A stretch of DNA of 64,000 nucleotides from Astropecten irregularis (GCA_963971285.1 OZ020253.1:18922528-18986527), one strand, 5' to 3'. Counted from the first letter of the stretch, positions 1 through 11,195 are shown. Program-made: numbers and translations. Notes: generated by a model not told the origin, from the sequence alone.

Positions 1-112
1 AGTAATCAGACATAGTACGTGGTGGGTTTGTATGTCACTCAAGTGCACATTGTATGTATACAATTATAATGTCCAATCTAAATGAAGATAAATACAAAAA
101 GGCATGATCCAA

Positions 113-151
113 TCATGGAGCTACATGTAGGAAGAGTCTCTAGCTCCATGA
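113..151. repeat. Short inverted repeat
   Basis: An 11-base arm TCATGGAGCTA at 113-123 is matched by its exact complement TAGCTCCATGA at 141-151, leaving a 17-base loop. Function unknown; it may be chance or a remnant of a foldback element. Confidence 0.55.
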
Positions 152-397
152 TCCAACTCACACCATTAAACAGCAATGTGCACGTACAAATGTGCATTTA
201 TAATGCAGCGGATGATTTGGACTCTTGCACCTGTGCCTAGTATTACATAGTGATGCTGCACAGACTGCTGACAGGTAGGGGTACATTACATGAACAGACT
301 TAGGATTGTGCAGAGACGTAGAGTCCACGTTTCTCATGTGAGCATGACTTGTCACGATCATGATCATCCTGAAGTACAGGGGCCATTTTCATGGCGC

Positions 398-423
398 TGC
401 TAAGCACAAAAATGTGCTTAGCA
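398..423. repeat. Perfect 11-bp hairpin with AAAA loop
   Basis: The arms TGCTAAGCACA (398-408) and TGTGCTTAGCA (413-423) are exact complements around a four-A loop. No T-run follows on either side that would make it a terminator, and nothing ties it to a gene. Confidence 0.6.
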
Positions 424-926
424 CAAGAATGTCTTGCCCAATAAATTGTTACCAAACAAACCACTGTTAAACATTTCATTGTCAGTGAACACCAGCCAAA
501 GAACAATAACAAGCGATACACATGCAAATTTGGTTGTTAACCCTGTTTTTATTAAGACAGAAATGGCATGCTTAGTAATTGTTTGTGCTAAGCAGCGCTG
601 TGAAATTGGCCCCAGGTCTGTGTGCCTACATACCTGCACTGTACATTTTATGTACACATACAGTACATGTACATACACAGTACAAACTGTGGACACTTTT
701 AAAACTAAGTATTGTTTGATGAAAATTGTTATTATATTCAAATGATAGGTGTCAAGTCCCAATTTCATATCGAACAAACATTGTAAACTGTAACAGATAA
801 TAGGCCTCATTAGTCATTACTGATAGAGTACATGTAGGTGTACAGTAAAGTGTAAACACAGTCTGTTGTTGGTTACATGAAGCCAATATCTGACTGCGCT
901 AACCCAGTCACGCCATCGTAACCCGG

Positions 927-981
927 CCTTGGTCTGACATGGGAACATGCCTTGGGTCCATCTCCCCATGTCTGACCAAGG
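927..981. repeat. Foldback sequence, copy 1
   Basis: A perfect 17-base arm beginning CCTTGGTCTGACATGGG (927-943) is complemented at 965-981. Its inner sequence GGTCTGACATGGG recurs in the larger foldback at 1154-1238, so both are probably copies of one foldback or MITE-like family. Confidence 0.65.
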
Positions 982-1153
982 GTTATGACCATCGCATCCC
1001 GCGCACCTGTACATGTACCTGTGCAAGGAAAGTCCTACTGGGAAGAATTCCACTGACGAGTGATGACCATCACTTGCACACAAACCTTTAGAACCGACAG
1101 AGGGTGTTTTGCGAAAAATGGCTGCCGCTGCATTCAAAGTGTATAATTGTAGT

Positions 1154-1238
1154 AGTTGTGATGATCAAAACCCTAGGTCTGACATGGGGCCTAGGTCCCA
1201 GTCCCCATGTCAGACCTAAGGTTACAATCATCGCAACT
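1154..1238. repeat. Foldback sequence, copy 2
   Basis: Arms of 36 bases at 1154-1189 and 1203-1238 are complementary at about 31 of 36 positions, including an unbroken run ending GGTCTGACATGGGG, with a 13-base loop. It shares the arm core with 927-981. Confidence 0.7.
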
Positions 1239-1454
1239 ATATAGGTTTAAAAAAACTCACTTTTCAGATATGCTATCCCAGTGTTATCCTAGTGTTATAC
1301 ACCTGACATTGTGTTCATTGTGACTTGTATCCAAATGATTTCTTGAAGGATCCGAAGATATGCGCGGGGTAACGAACTTAGGCCTAACACGTTAATCATT
1401 TTTTCGTAACTAATGGTCATCATGACATTGTTGGTCAAGAATGATAAATTTCAC

Positions 1455-1715
1455 GGAAAGAATTCCACTGATGACCATTACGGAAAAAGGAAATATCCTC
1501 CAAGAGTTAAGTTATTGGATACAAATTATGATGAACTTATATCTCAGGTGTGGAAAACTTGGGAAGCATATCTGTAAAGTGAGTTTTACAGGGTTTTTTA
1601 CCTACAAATTGTACACTTCCAATACAGCGGTGCCATTTTGCTCAAAACGCCCTCTGTTGCAGTGTTGGTTCCATAGAGTTGTGCACAAAAAATGGTCATC
1701 AGTGGAATTCTTTCC
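1455..1715. repeat. 24-bp inverted repeat pair 213 bp apart
   Basis: The arm GGAAAGAATTCCACTGATGA plus CCAT (1455-1478) has an exact complement at 1692-1715. A third, imperfect direct copy lies near 1040-1070. The spacing and exact arms suggest a small foldback element or the termini of a MITE. No flanking duplication is evident. Confidence 0.6.
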
Positions 1716-2741
1716 AATTTCACAAGTCTCAGAACCACTGATGTGTGAATACAAATGGTAAACAAGATGAATTTGATTACACAACAAACAATCAACCGAT
1801 TCACTTGAGAATTAATTTGTTTACCTTGGGTTTGGCCATGCAATGCAATGCAAGTCGCACAGAACTCGATCACTCAGGGTCTCTGCTGTAATTCTGCTCC
1901 GTTTGTGGTCCGTCACTTCGACTTCGTCATGGATGTTGAAACAATCACGATCGGTGTCCTGTTAAAACCTGGGGTAGGCCTACACTGTATATTACTGCTG
2001 TATGATTAAACGATACAATTGAAACTTGTTGTGAATTGAAGATGATCGTTCTGTAAAGTATTTTATGGATCAACACAGTGACTCAACATCGGACTAGTCC
2101 AATCTTGATGCTACGTATGCCATTACAATGACATGTTATGTGCATAAGTCCCATTCACACATCACATACACAGTACGGCAAAATTCACATGTGTGTGCCA
2201 AGCTGAAGTACTACACGTTTTCTTATTGGAAGGTAAGGTGACAATAATACACCATGGACCAATCAGATGAGGTGTTTCACTTGGTCCAAGGCAATGGGAG
2301 CGACAGAGGGCGCTATGGTGTTTCTTGGTGACTATTTAACCGGTAATCGCGAGTTCTGACCGAAACTCATTATTTTTTTATTTTTATGCAAAAGAAAAAA
2401 GAAATGATAATCCGAACACAAGTTTTGAATGGCGCCCTCTTTTGATTAAAGGTAATATCAAACTTTGTTTTTTGTCAAAGACATACAGATTCATGGGCAA
2501 AAAATATCAAGGTCATATCAGTCATCTGTGAAAATTTCAGTCCCATACGGTGCCTACTCTTTTTGAGAATTGAGGAATAATAAAAGCCCGGAGTAACATC
2601 ACAAGAACATAACTCAAGTATTTATCGGTCTCCATGCGCCAAGGAGATGGGACAAATAGTACCTCAACGATGAGAATCATCATGCATGGACAAAGTTCAA
2701 GCCAAAAAGAGCCAACATGAAGATCATCTGATTTGGTACAT
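1716..2741. other. Unique DNA, no gene recognised
   Basis: No long open frame, RNA gene or repeat array is visible. A short A/T-rich stretch lies around 2370-2405. Confidence 0.45.
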
Positions 2742-2806
2742 GGGACTTGGGGTTCGTTTGAGATTTGGGAATTGGGATTTGGGGTTTGGGGTTTGGAATT
2801 TGGGAT
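2742..2806 (+). repeat. Degenerate G-tract repeat, possible G-quadruplex
   Basis: At least seven runs of two to four G are separated by T- and A-rich spacers, with a core resembling (TTTGGGG)n. Four or more runs of three or more G within about 50 bases meet the usual pattern for an intramolecular G-quadruplex on the plus strand. It is too degenerate to call telomeric. Confidence 0.5.
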
Positions 2807-3003
2807 TGCTGTGATTCTAATGAAACAACAACAAAAATGGTTTTAAAATACATTGGAATTTATTATTTGGTTGTGTTCGACAAGAACTTTGAAAGAGTGC
2901 CATTTGCCCGTACATTTTACTGATATAAAATAATTATTACATTAGTCTGTAGATGAACCGGGGTGGGGGGATATGCAAGATCCGCCACTGAACTCACAAT
3001 GGG

Positions 3004-3390
3004 CAATGTTGCAAAAGTGGCATTCGCCACCATCTAAACATGACAGCAGGCCAAACAAATGCCTTGTGTGCTTTCCTTATGGAGAATTAGTTTGTGTGTA
3101 AACTCCCATAGACAATTTTGTGGCAAAAGTCGGATTCGCCACTAAAAACAGTTGACCAATCAGATGCTTTGTGTGCTTTCCTTATGGAGAATCAGTTTGT
3201 GTGTAAAATCCCATAGACAATTTTGTGGCAAAAGTGGGATTCGCTACTAAAACAGTTGACCAATCAGATGCCTTGTGTGCTTTTCTTATGGAGAGTCAAT
3301 TTGTGTGTAAACTCCCATAGAACATTTTGTCGCAAAAGTAGGATTCACCAGTACCGGCAGTAGACCAATCAGCATCCTGAAAAGTCTAAC
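3004..3390 (+). repeat. ~104-bp tandem repeat, about 3.7 copies
   Basis: The unit contains GTGGCAAAAGT, GGATTCGCCACTAAAA, GACCAATCAG, GTGTGCTTTCCTTATGGAGA and TGTGTGTAAACTCCCATAG, recurring with starts near 3004, 3113, 3217 and 3320. Copies diverge by several bases each. From the second copy on, every unit carries a CCAAT box, so the array multiplies a potential NF-Y site just upstream of the TATA-like sequence at 3482. Confidence 0.75.
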
Positions 3391-3515
3391 CAATGAACGG
3401 AGGGATTCAACAGTAGCCAATCAAAACAGTTTTGTTATGCCCGGCTCAAACTATACATTGCATATCCAATGCGAATGACTGTATAAAATTCATGTAGATT
3501 TTTTTGGCGGGAATT
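3150..3515 (+). promoter_or_regulatory. Promoter-like cluster: CCAAT boxes, TATA box, E2F-like site
   Basis: CCAAT boxes lie at 3156, 3260, 3365, 3390 and 3417, a TATAAAA at 3482-3488, and the E2F-type sequence TTTGGCGGGAA at 3503-3513. The nearest CCAAT box is about 65 bp upstream of the TATA box, a common metazoan spacing, so a start site near 3512 on the plus strand is plausible. No convincing coding exon follows directly; the 65-codon frame at 3745-3942 has no recognisable features. This is inferred from motifs only. Confidence 0.4.
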
Positions 3516-3559
3516 ACATTGGCGTGGACTCACTTTTGTCGTTGCATTCGTCTGCTTAT

Positions 3560-4140
3560 GTAATTTATTCTAAACAGTAGATGGGTATTATGTTATTCTA
3601 TGGCACAAAAGGTTGAGCGTGATGACCCATTGAAGAGCTGACTAGGCAGGGTGGGGTTATAGGGGCATGTAATAGGTTTGTTTTTTGGTAAGGTGATTTC
3701 CTTACATTGTACACAATCCATTCCCACTTATATCATAGTTTATAATGGTTGATACAGAGGCGGTCAAGCTGCATGTACTAACTGTTCGTGCTAAACAAGA
3801 AACAAAATCAAACCCTTTTAAAAGTCACATTTTGCCCAGGAGTATCATGAAATCATGGTCTATAGTAATTTTTCAGTCAACCAGACGAACCCCTTTCATG
3901 TCACTTTCAGAAATAGTACAATTCTTTTCCCCTTCATTCTAAATTCGAAATTCATGGGATATCTTCAGATTAACTCAAAGCCGAATTGTATTTACTCCCT
4001 CTAACATCTTTTATCTCCCTTAGACCTTAAATCCTCCCGGCAGCCCAAAAAGCATGTGCGTGGTGAAAGGCTAGGACGCACAATTAAAAATATGCCGATT
4101 ATTTGGGCCTATTCAAAAGCAACCGGCCTGAACAGGTTCC
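3560..4140. other. No gene recognised downstream of the promoter-like cluster
   Basis: This contains a short unremarkable ATG frame (3745-3942) and otherwise unique DNA. It could be the 5' UTR or first intron of a transcript starting near 3512, but no splice pair can be defended. Confidence 0.35.
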
Positions 4141-4181
4141 AACCACTCCATCTTCCATACCGTTTGTTCGCCCAGGGAATA

Positions 4182-4240
4182 TATAAAAATGAGCCTCGGC
4201 AAGGCTCTATTATCCATTGACTTTCTAGAATCTTCTGGAG
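4182..4240 (+). promoter_or_regulatory. TATA-like site with heat-shock-type element
   Basis: TATAAAA at 4182-4188 is followed directly by ATGAGCCTCGGCA. At 4228-4240 GAATCTTCTGGAG fits three alternating GAA/TTC pentamer units, the pattern bound by heat-shock factor. A TGACGTCA palindrome lies near 4284. The same TATA-plus-ATGAGCCT arrangement recurs at 4559. Motif-only evidence. Confidence 0.3.
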
Positions 4241-4558
4241 ATCTTATTTCAATCCGCACGTTTGAAGTACCCCCAACATTATGATGACGTCATTATCACT
4301 GTTTATGCCCTATTCTGGCATAAAAAATAGAACCATGTAATTAAAATAAACCCACAAAATCTCCGAAATATAATGCCTAACTTGCAATGTAAGGAGTAAC
4401 TCATTGAAACAATACCTAAAATAAAATTCCTTTCAAAAAATTGGAATTCGGTGAGAGAAATGTCAAAAAGTGTGATTCGCGGAGAAATATCGGTGGGGTG
4501 GTCCGTCCCCCAAAGAGCGCAATATACGAACCCCCTCTAATAACCACGCGTTACCGAG

Positions 4559-4840
4559 TATAAAACCATGAGCCTGGGCACCGCGTTATCATTCCGCAGT
4601 CAGAAGTCAGTCGGTGAAGGTGTGTCCCTATATCGTTCGGGTGTGGCAGAAAATTCGCACGTGCTTTTTGACGGGGACAGCGGCGTTGGAGTCGAGGGAT
4701 GGATACCGACACGTCACTGGATTGTTTCACCGTGTGTGTGTCACCAAGTGTGCCAGGATTCCACCGCCGTACCTCTCGGCTTGGCAAGCAAGACGGACCC
4801 GCCAGCAAGACCTGAAGACGGACCCCGTGCTGGGGATTGA
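4559..4840 (+). promoter_or_regulatory. TATA-like start of a GC-richer transcribed-looking segment
   Basis: TATAAAA at 4559-4565 is followed by CCATGAGCCTGGGCA and about 280 bp that is clearly richer in GC than its surroundings. Two overlapping ATG frames (4568-4840, 90 codons; 4614-4883, 89 codons) cover it, but neither resembles a protein I know. It could be the first exon of a gene or the promoter/R region of a solo LTR. No matching second LTR was seen. Confidence 0.3.
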
Positions 4841-5076
4841 ACTGTGCAGTGTGCATGGACTAATAATCGAACTGAGGAATTGAACTCTCCTGTTTGTTAC
4901 AAATACAGGAACTTTTCACTCTGTTTCCCCCCTTGGGGCCGGGAACGGTTTCCACTACTGGCACTAGTTACCCCCCTTGGGGCAGGGAATGAGTACGCGA
5001 AAAAATATATCAAGTTTTTGAATTCCGTGAGGATAGAAGGAAAATGATATTTCTTCATTTTGACATGGAAGTTCAA

Positions 5077-5158
5077 GCACAAGATGAACTAAATTGTGCT
5101 TGGATTTGCAAACTGTTTCCATAGTGAAACTTCGAGCACAAGATGAACTAAATTGTGC
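5077..5158 (+). repeat. 23-bp direct repeat, 59 bp apart
   Basis: GCACAAGATGAACTAAATTG plus TGC occurs at 5077-5099 and again exactly at 5136-5158. Each copy has complementary ends (GCACAA and TTGTGC), so each could fold into a small hairpin. Confidence 0.6.
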
Positions 5159-5784
5159 GTGGATGTTGTGAACGTATTTTGTCGAATGATCTGAATGAGG
5201 AATTTGTGGGATTTCAAGATTCAAGAGCAAGTTGGGGTAAGTCAATTACATTTCTTTTTTGCCCCCTGCAACTGTCAAACTCCCCAGAAATTTTGATTTC
5301 GCGCTCCATATCTGACACAAAACACCTTACAATTTTTACATAGTCAAAATGAACCGATGTTCATTTTTTTTTTACAAGATTATTCACCTGTGTAATACAT
5401 GCAGGCGCACATTGTGGCGCGTACTGCAGCTATGGGCACGCGTGTGGGCGTGGCCATAGCTCATTAATAATGCAATTTGTCAGAACTCCCTAGCGCAAAA
5501 TATTTACATGCTTTTAGGGACTTGAGGGGTATTTTTGTGATGTTTGCTGGGTCCGGTCCATGATTAGAAACATTGTTGAACTTGACAACTTGACTCAAAG
5601 AGAGGATTCTTGTGATTTTACTGTATGATAACTAATGTTAGGGAGAATTATTTTTCTGAAAACGCATGAAGGAAAAACTTCTTTTTACGGAGGGTGTTTT
5701 TTTTTAACTTAAAAAATAAATTTTAAATAAACTTCAAATAAAATCAAACCTAGGTCAATTCTTGTTCCTACTTAGTGTAGGTAT
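5159..5784. other. Unique DNA, no gene recognised
   Basis: No supported exon. A GC-richer patch lies at 5400-5460. A/T-rich sequence with T-runs occurs at 5362-5372 and 5697-5706. Confidence 0.4.
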
Positions 5785-7340
5785 ATGGTGCTTGAAGGAG
5801 TAATGAAGGGGTAACCTCCTGTGTAGGGCCCTTCCTTGTCAACTGTTTTGATGAGATGCTCGAAGGAGTAACGAAGGGGTAACCTCCTGTGTAGGGCCCT
5901 TCCTTGTAAACGTTTTTTAATGAGATGCTTGAAGGAGTAATGAAGGGGTAACCTCCTGTGTAGGGCCCTTCCTTGTAAACATTTTTGATGAGATGCTTGA
6001 AGGAGTAATGAAGGGGTAACCTCCTGTGTAGGGCCCTTCCTTGTAAACTTTTTTGATGAGATGCTTGAAGGAGTAAATGAAGGGGTAACCTCCTGTGTAG
6101 GACCCTTCCTTAAAACTGTTTTGATGAGATGCTTGAAGGAGTAATGAAGGGGTAACCTCCTGTGTAGGGCCCTTCCTTGTAAACTGTTTTGATGAGATGC
6201 TTGAAGGAGTAATGAAGGGGTAACCTCCTGTGTAGGGCCCTTCCTTAAAACTGTTTTGATGAGATGCTTGAAGGAGTAATGAAGGGGTAACCTCCTGTGT
6301 AGGGCCCTTCCTGGTAAACTGTTTTGATGAGATGCTTGAAGGAGTAACGAAGGGGTAACCTGTGTAGGGTTCTTCCTTGTAAACTTTTTTGATGAGATGC
6401 TTGAAGGAGTAAATGAAGGGGTAACCTCCTGTGTAGGGCCCTTCCTTGTAAACATTTTTGATAAGATGCTTGAAGGAGTAATGAAGGGGTAACCTTCGTG
6501 TAGGGCCCTTCCTTGTAAACTGTTTTGATGAGATGCTTGAAGGAGTAAATGAAGGGGTAACCTCCTGTGTAGGGCCCTTCCTTAAAACTGTTTTGATGAT
6601 ATGCTTGAAGGAGTAATGAAGGGGTAACCTCCTGTGTAGGGCCCTTCCTTAAAACTGTTTTGATGAGGTGCTTGAAGGAGTAATGAAGGGGTAACCTCCT
6701 GTGTAGGGCCCTTCCTTGTAAACTGTTTTGATGATGAGATGCTTGAAGGAGTAATGAAGGGGTAACCTCCTGTGTATGGCCCTTCCTTAAAACTGTTTTG
6801 ATGAGATGCTTGAAGGAGTAATGAAGGGGTAACCTCCTGTGTAGGGCCCTTCCTGGTAAACTGTTTTGATGAGATGCTTGAAGGAGTAACGAAGGGGTAA
6901 CCTGTGTAGGGTTCTTCCTTGTAAACTTTTTTGATGAGATGCTTGAAGGAGTAAATGAAGGGGTAACCTCCTGTGTAGGGCCCTTCCTTGTAAACATTTT
7001 TGATAAGATGCTTGAAGGAGTAATGAAGGGGTAACCTCCTGTGTAGGGCCCTTCCTTGTAAACTGTTTTGATGAGATGCTTGAAGGAGTAAATGAAGGGG
7101 TAACCTCCTGTGTAGGGCCCTTCCTTAAAACTGTTTTGATGATATGCTTGAAGGAGTAATGAAGGGGTAACCTCCTGTGTAGGGCCCTTCCTTAAAACTG
7201 TTTTGATGAGGTGCTTGAAGGAGTAATGAAGGGGTAACCTCCTGTGTAGGGCCCTTCCTTGTAAACATTTTTGATGATGAGATGCTTGAAGGAGTAATGA
7301 AGGGGTAACCTCCTGTGTAGGGCCCTTCCTTGTAAACATT
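5785..7340. repeat. 68-bp minisatellite, about 23 copies
   Basis: The unit reads ATGCTTGAAGGAGTAATGAA, GGGGTAACCTCCTGTGTAGG, GCCCTTCCTTGTAAACTGTT, TTGATGAG. Starts at 5925, 5993 and 6061 give an exact 68-bp step; other copies gain or lose one to four bases. A longer-range repeat of about 542 bp (eight units) is marked by unusual units with AACCTGTGTAGGGTTC at about 6357 and again at about 6899. The unit has no stop codon in any minus-strand frame, which accounts for long open frames on that strand (227 and 364 codons). I therefore do not call a protein. Confidence 0.9.
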
Positions 7341-7690
7341 TTAGAGAAGACTATGTACTTGTATAGACAATTATTGGATAAACTGTTTTCGAAGGATCCT
7401 CTCTTTTAAGATCAACAGTGAGGCATGCCTGTTAATGAAATTTGTATTGAATTTCATTAACTACAGAGTGGCATAAAATTATGTACAGTTGTACATGAGT
7501 TTATGCATTATCCGCTCTTATAAAGAAATGGACCCAGAGACACGAAAATATCCCTCTTAGCTTTGTAATAATAGAAACTTGCCCCATATGTACCTAGAAT
7601 AGGCTGTATACAATTGTGGAAACTAGGGAAACTGTGAATGAAATCTATCTACAATCATTGTGCAAAAAATGGGCGTTTGTAATTTTGTTC
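7341..7690. other. Unique spacer between two minisatellites
   Basis: No gene or array is visible. The sequence passes from the 68-bp minisatellite into the ~92-bp array, with a (GT)n run just beyond at about 7725-7738. Confidence 0.45.
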
Positions 7691-10600
7691 CTTATGCATA
7701 AGAATAAAACCTGCATTACAAATTGTGTGTGTGTGTGTTTATTTCTAGTAGGAAAAATTATGACCCCCATAACAACTAAGAAAAACATTGCGAATAAAAC
7801 ATAAATATACAAAAAGCCTCGTTTTCGTGTGTTTTTTTTTTCAGCAGATTGGTAGAAACTAAGAATTGTATTGAAGGAAAAATGTGAATAAAACATGGAT
7901 GATGAATGTTTGTTTGTGTGTTTTCTTCAGCAGGGAAAAACTAGCAAAAATATGTTCAGAAAAATGTTAATAAAACATGGATGAAAAATGTTTTGTCTTT
8001 GTGGGCTTTTTTTCCAAGCAGGGAAAATATAGAAAATGTATGTATATAGGCCTATGGAAAATGTGAATAAAACATGGATGAAAAGTGTTTGGTCTTTGTG
8101 TGCTCTTTTCCAAGCAGGCAAAATATAGAAAATGTATGTATATAGGCCTGTGGAAAATGTGAATAAAACATGGATGAAAAGTGTTTGTTTGTGTATTTTC
8201 TTCACCAGGGAAAATCTAGGAAATGTGTGTAATATGCAGGCCTACAGACTATAGACAAAATGTGAAGAAACATTTGTTTTTGTGGTTTTCTAGTAGGATA
8301 GGAAATTCAAACGAAGAAATGTATCTCAGAAAATTTGTGATTAAACCATGGATAAAGAAAAGGTGTTTGTGTGGTTCTTTTGGAGCAGGAAAAAATGTGA
8401 TGGAAAATGTGAATAAAATATGAATGGAAAATGTTTGTTTTTGTGTCTTTTCTTTTCAGCAGGAAGCTAGAAAATGCATGTATGGGAAATGTGAATAAAA
8501 TATGGATGAAAAAGTTTGTTTCTGTGTTTATTTTCTTCAGCAGGGTAAAACTATGAAATGTCTTTCAGACATGTGAATAAAACATGGTGGAAAATGCTTG
8601 TTTGTGTGTGTTCCTCACCAGGAAATGTGTGTAATATGCAGGCCTACAGACTAGACAAAATGTGAATAAACATTTGTTTTTGTGGTTTCTCTATTATATA
8701 GTAGGATAGGAAATTCAAACAAAGAAATGTATCTTAGAAAATTTGCCATTAAACCATGAATAAAAAAAGGTGTCTGTGTGGTTCTTTTTGAGCAGGAAAA
8801 ATATGTTCAGAAAAATGTTAATAAAACATGGATGAAAAATGTTTGGTCTTTGTGTGCTTTTTTTCCAAGCAGGGAAAATATAGAAAATGTATGTAGGCCT
8901 ATGGAAAATGTTAATAAAACATGGATGAAAAATGTTTGGTCTTTGTGTGCTTTTTTTCCAAGCAGGGAAAATATAGAAAATGTATGTAGGCCTATGGAAA
9001 ATGTGAATAAAACATGGATGGAAAATGTTTGGTCTTTGTGTGCTTTTTTTCCAAGCAGGGAAAATATAGAAAATGTATGTAGGCCTATGGAAAATGTGAA
9101 TAAAACATGGATGGAAAATGTTTGGTCTTTGTGTGCTCTTTTCCAAGCAGGCAAAATATAGAAAATGTATGTAGGCCTATGGAAAATGTGAATAAAACAT
9201 GGATGGAAAATGTTTGGTCTTTGTTTGCTTTTTTCCAAGCAGGCAAAATATAGAAAATGTATGTAGGCCTATGGAAAATGTGAATAAAACATGGATGGAA
9301 AATGTTTGGTCTTTGTTTGCTTTTTTCCAAGCAGGCAAAATATAGAAAATGTATGTAGGCCTATGGAAAATGTGAATAAAACATGGATGGAAAATGTTTG
9401 GTCTTTGTTTGCTTTTTTCCAAGCAGGCAAAATATAGAAAATGTATGTAGGCCTATGGAAAATGTGAATAAAACATGGATGGAAAATGTTTGGTCTTTGT
9501 TTGCTTTTTTCCAAGCAGGCAAAATATAAAAAATGTATGTAGACATATGGAAAATGTGAATAAAACATGGATGATGAATGTTTGTTTCTGTGTGGAATTT
9601 CTTCAGCAGGGTAGAACTAGGAAATGTAAATAAAACATGATGACAAATATTTGTTTCTGTGTTATTCTTCTCCAGCACGGAAATACCAGGAAATGTATGT
9701 ATACACTTCAGACATAGGTGAATAAAACATGGTTTAAAATGTTTGTTTGTGTTTTCTTCACCAGGGAAAATCTAGGAAATGTGTGTAATATGCAGGTCTA
9801 CTGACTAGACAAAGGTGAATAAACATTTGTTTTTGTGGTTTTCTTGTAGGATAGGAAATTCAAACAAAGAAATGTATCTCAGAACATGCGATTAAACCAT
9901 GAATAAAAAAGGTGTTTGTGTGGTTCTTTTTGAGCAGGAAATATGTGAGGAAAAAATGAGAATAAAATATGAATGAAAAGAGTTTGTCTTTGTGTGTTTT
10001 TCTTCAGCAGGGAGAAACTAAATTGTATTGAAGGATAACTGTCAATAAAACATGGATGACAAAATGTTTGTCTTTGTGTGCTTTTCTTCAGCAGGGAGAA
10101 ACTAAGAAATGTATGAAGGCCTATGGAAAATGTGAATAAAATATGGACAAAAAAAAGTTTGTTTTTGTGTGGATTTTTTCAGCAGGAAAATATGTATGGA
10201 AAATTTGAATAAAACAAGGATGACAAATTATTGTCTTTGTGTGCTTGAAACCCTATAGAAAATGACTGTAGACCTACGGAAAATGTGAATAAAACATGGA
10301 TGAAAAATATTCGCTTTTGTGTCTAGAAAATGCAGTGTATGGAAAATGTGAATAAAACATGGATGAAAAAATGTTTGTCTTTGTGTGTTTTTCTTCAGCA
10401 GGGAAAACTTTAGGAAATGTATGTAGGCCTATGAACAAAGTGAATAAAATATGGATGAAAAATGTTTGTTTCTGTGTGGATTTTCTTCAGCAGGGAAAAA
10501 CTAGGAAATGTAGGCTATGTACAGACAAAAGTGAATAAAACTTGTTAGAAAAATGTTTGTTTTTGTGTGTTCTTCTTTTCAGCAGGGAAAAACTAGGAAA

Positions 10601-10905
10601 AATAATGTTCAGAAAAATGTGAATAAAACATAGATGAAAAATGTTTGTCTCTGTGTCGTTTTTCTAAGCAGGGGAAATCTAGGAAATGCATGTAGGCCTA
10701 TGGAAAGTGTGAATAAAACATGGATGGAAAATGTTTGCTTTGTGTTTCTTTTCAGCAGGGAAAAACTATAGGAAAAACAATGTTCAGAAAAATGTGAATA
10801 AAATATGAATGAAAAATGTTTGTCTTTGTGTGCTTTTTTTTCTAAGCAGGAAAAACTAGGAAATGCATGTATGGGAAATGTGAATAAAACATGTTTATTA
10901 AACTT
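7690..10905 (+). repeat. ~92-bp tandem array carrying poly(A)-signal-like and acceptor-like motifs
   Basis: Each unit has AATAAAACATGGATG, then a GT-rich run such as TGTTTGTCTTTGTGTG, then a pyrimidine tract ending in AGCAGG or TTCAGCAGG, then AAATATAGAAAATGTATGTA and GGCCTATGGAAAATGTG. The homogeneous core has an exact 92-bp step (9190, 9282, 9374, 9466); outer copies are degenerate. I count roughly three dozen AATAAA motifs, nearly all in the same position of the unit. Open frames of 80-145 codons on both strands are repeat shadows. Confidence 0.85.
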
Positions 10906-11195
10906 TCTTTTCTTTGCATGCATGTTTCATTACTGTACACTTTAATCAAACTGTTATGCAAAATGAACATGTACTAATTATACCCTTCTTTTCCTTTTAC
11001 ATGTTTAATTTAACTTTTTTCTCCCATCTCTGTGCTATATTGATGAGCTTGTAGATAACCTTTTCCCTTGTATACAGGATTTTTATGAACCTTATAAAAC
11101 TCTTGCAATATGAACATGTGCTAACCTTTGTTTCTTTCAATTTGTGCCATATTAATTGTTGAGCTTAACTTTTTCCCTTATGTGTGTTATACTCA
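10906..11195. other. AT-rich spacer with decayed array-like sequence
   Basis: T-rich DNA with weak similarity to the 193-bp array that follows (pyrimidine tracts preceded by CTAAC near 11120). No gene seen. Confidence 0.4.

Larger units (their letters stand above)
1..926. other. Unique AT-rich DNA, no gene recognised
   Basis: Only short frames without recognisable protein features are present. The stretch holds two small perfect inverted repeats (listed separately) and TACATGTA-rich sequence near 650-690 and 825-840. I see no splice-site pairs framing a convincing coding exon. Confidence 0.5.

Noticed and set aside
6245-7339. 364-codon minus-strand frame
   Set aside because: It lies entirely in the 68-bp minisatellite, whose unit has no stops in any minus-strand frame; peptide composition cycles with the repeat.
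8715-9678. Overlapping frames of 80-145 codons on both strands
   Set aside because: All are readings of the ~92-bp array and overlap each other on opposite strands.
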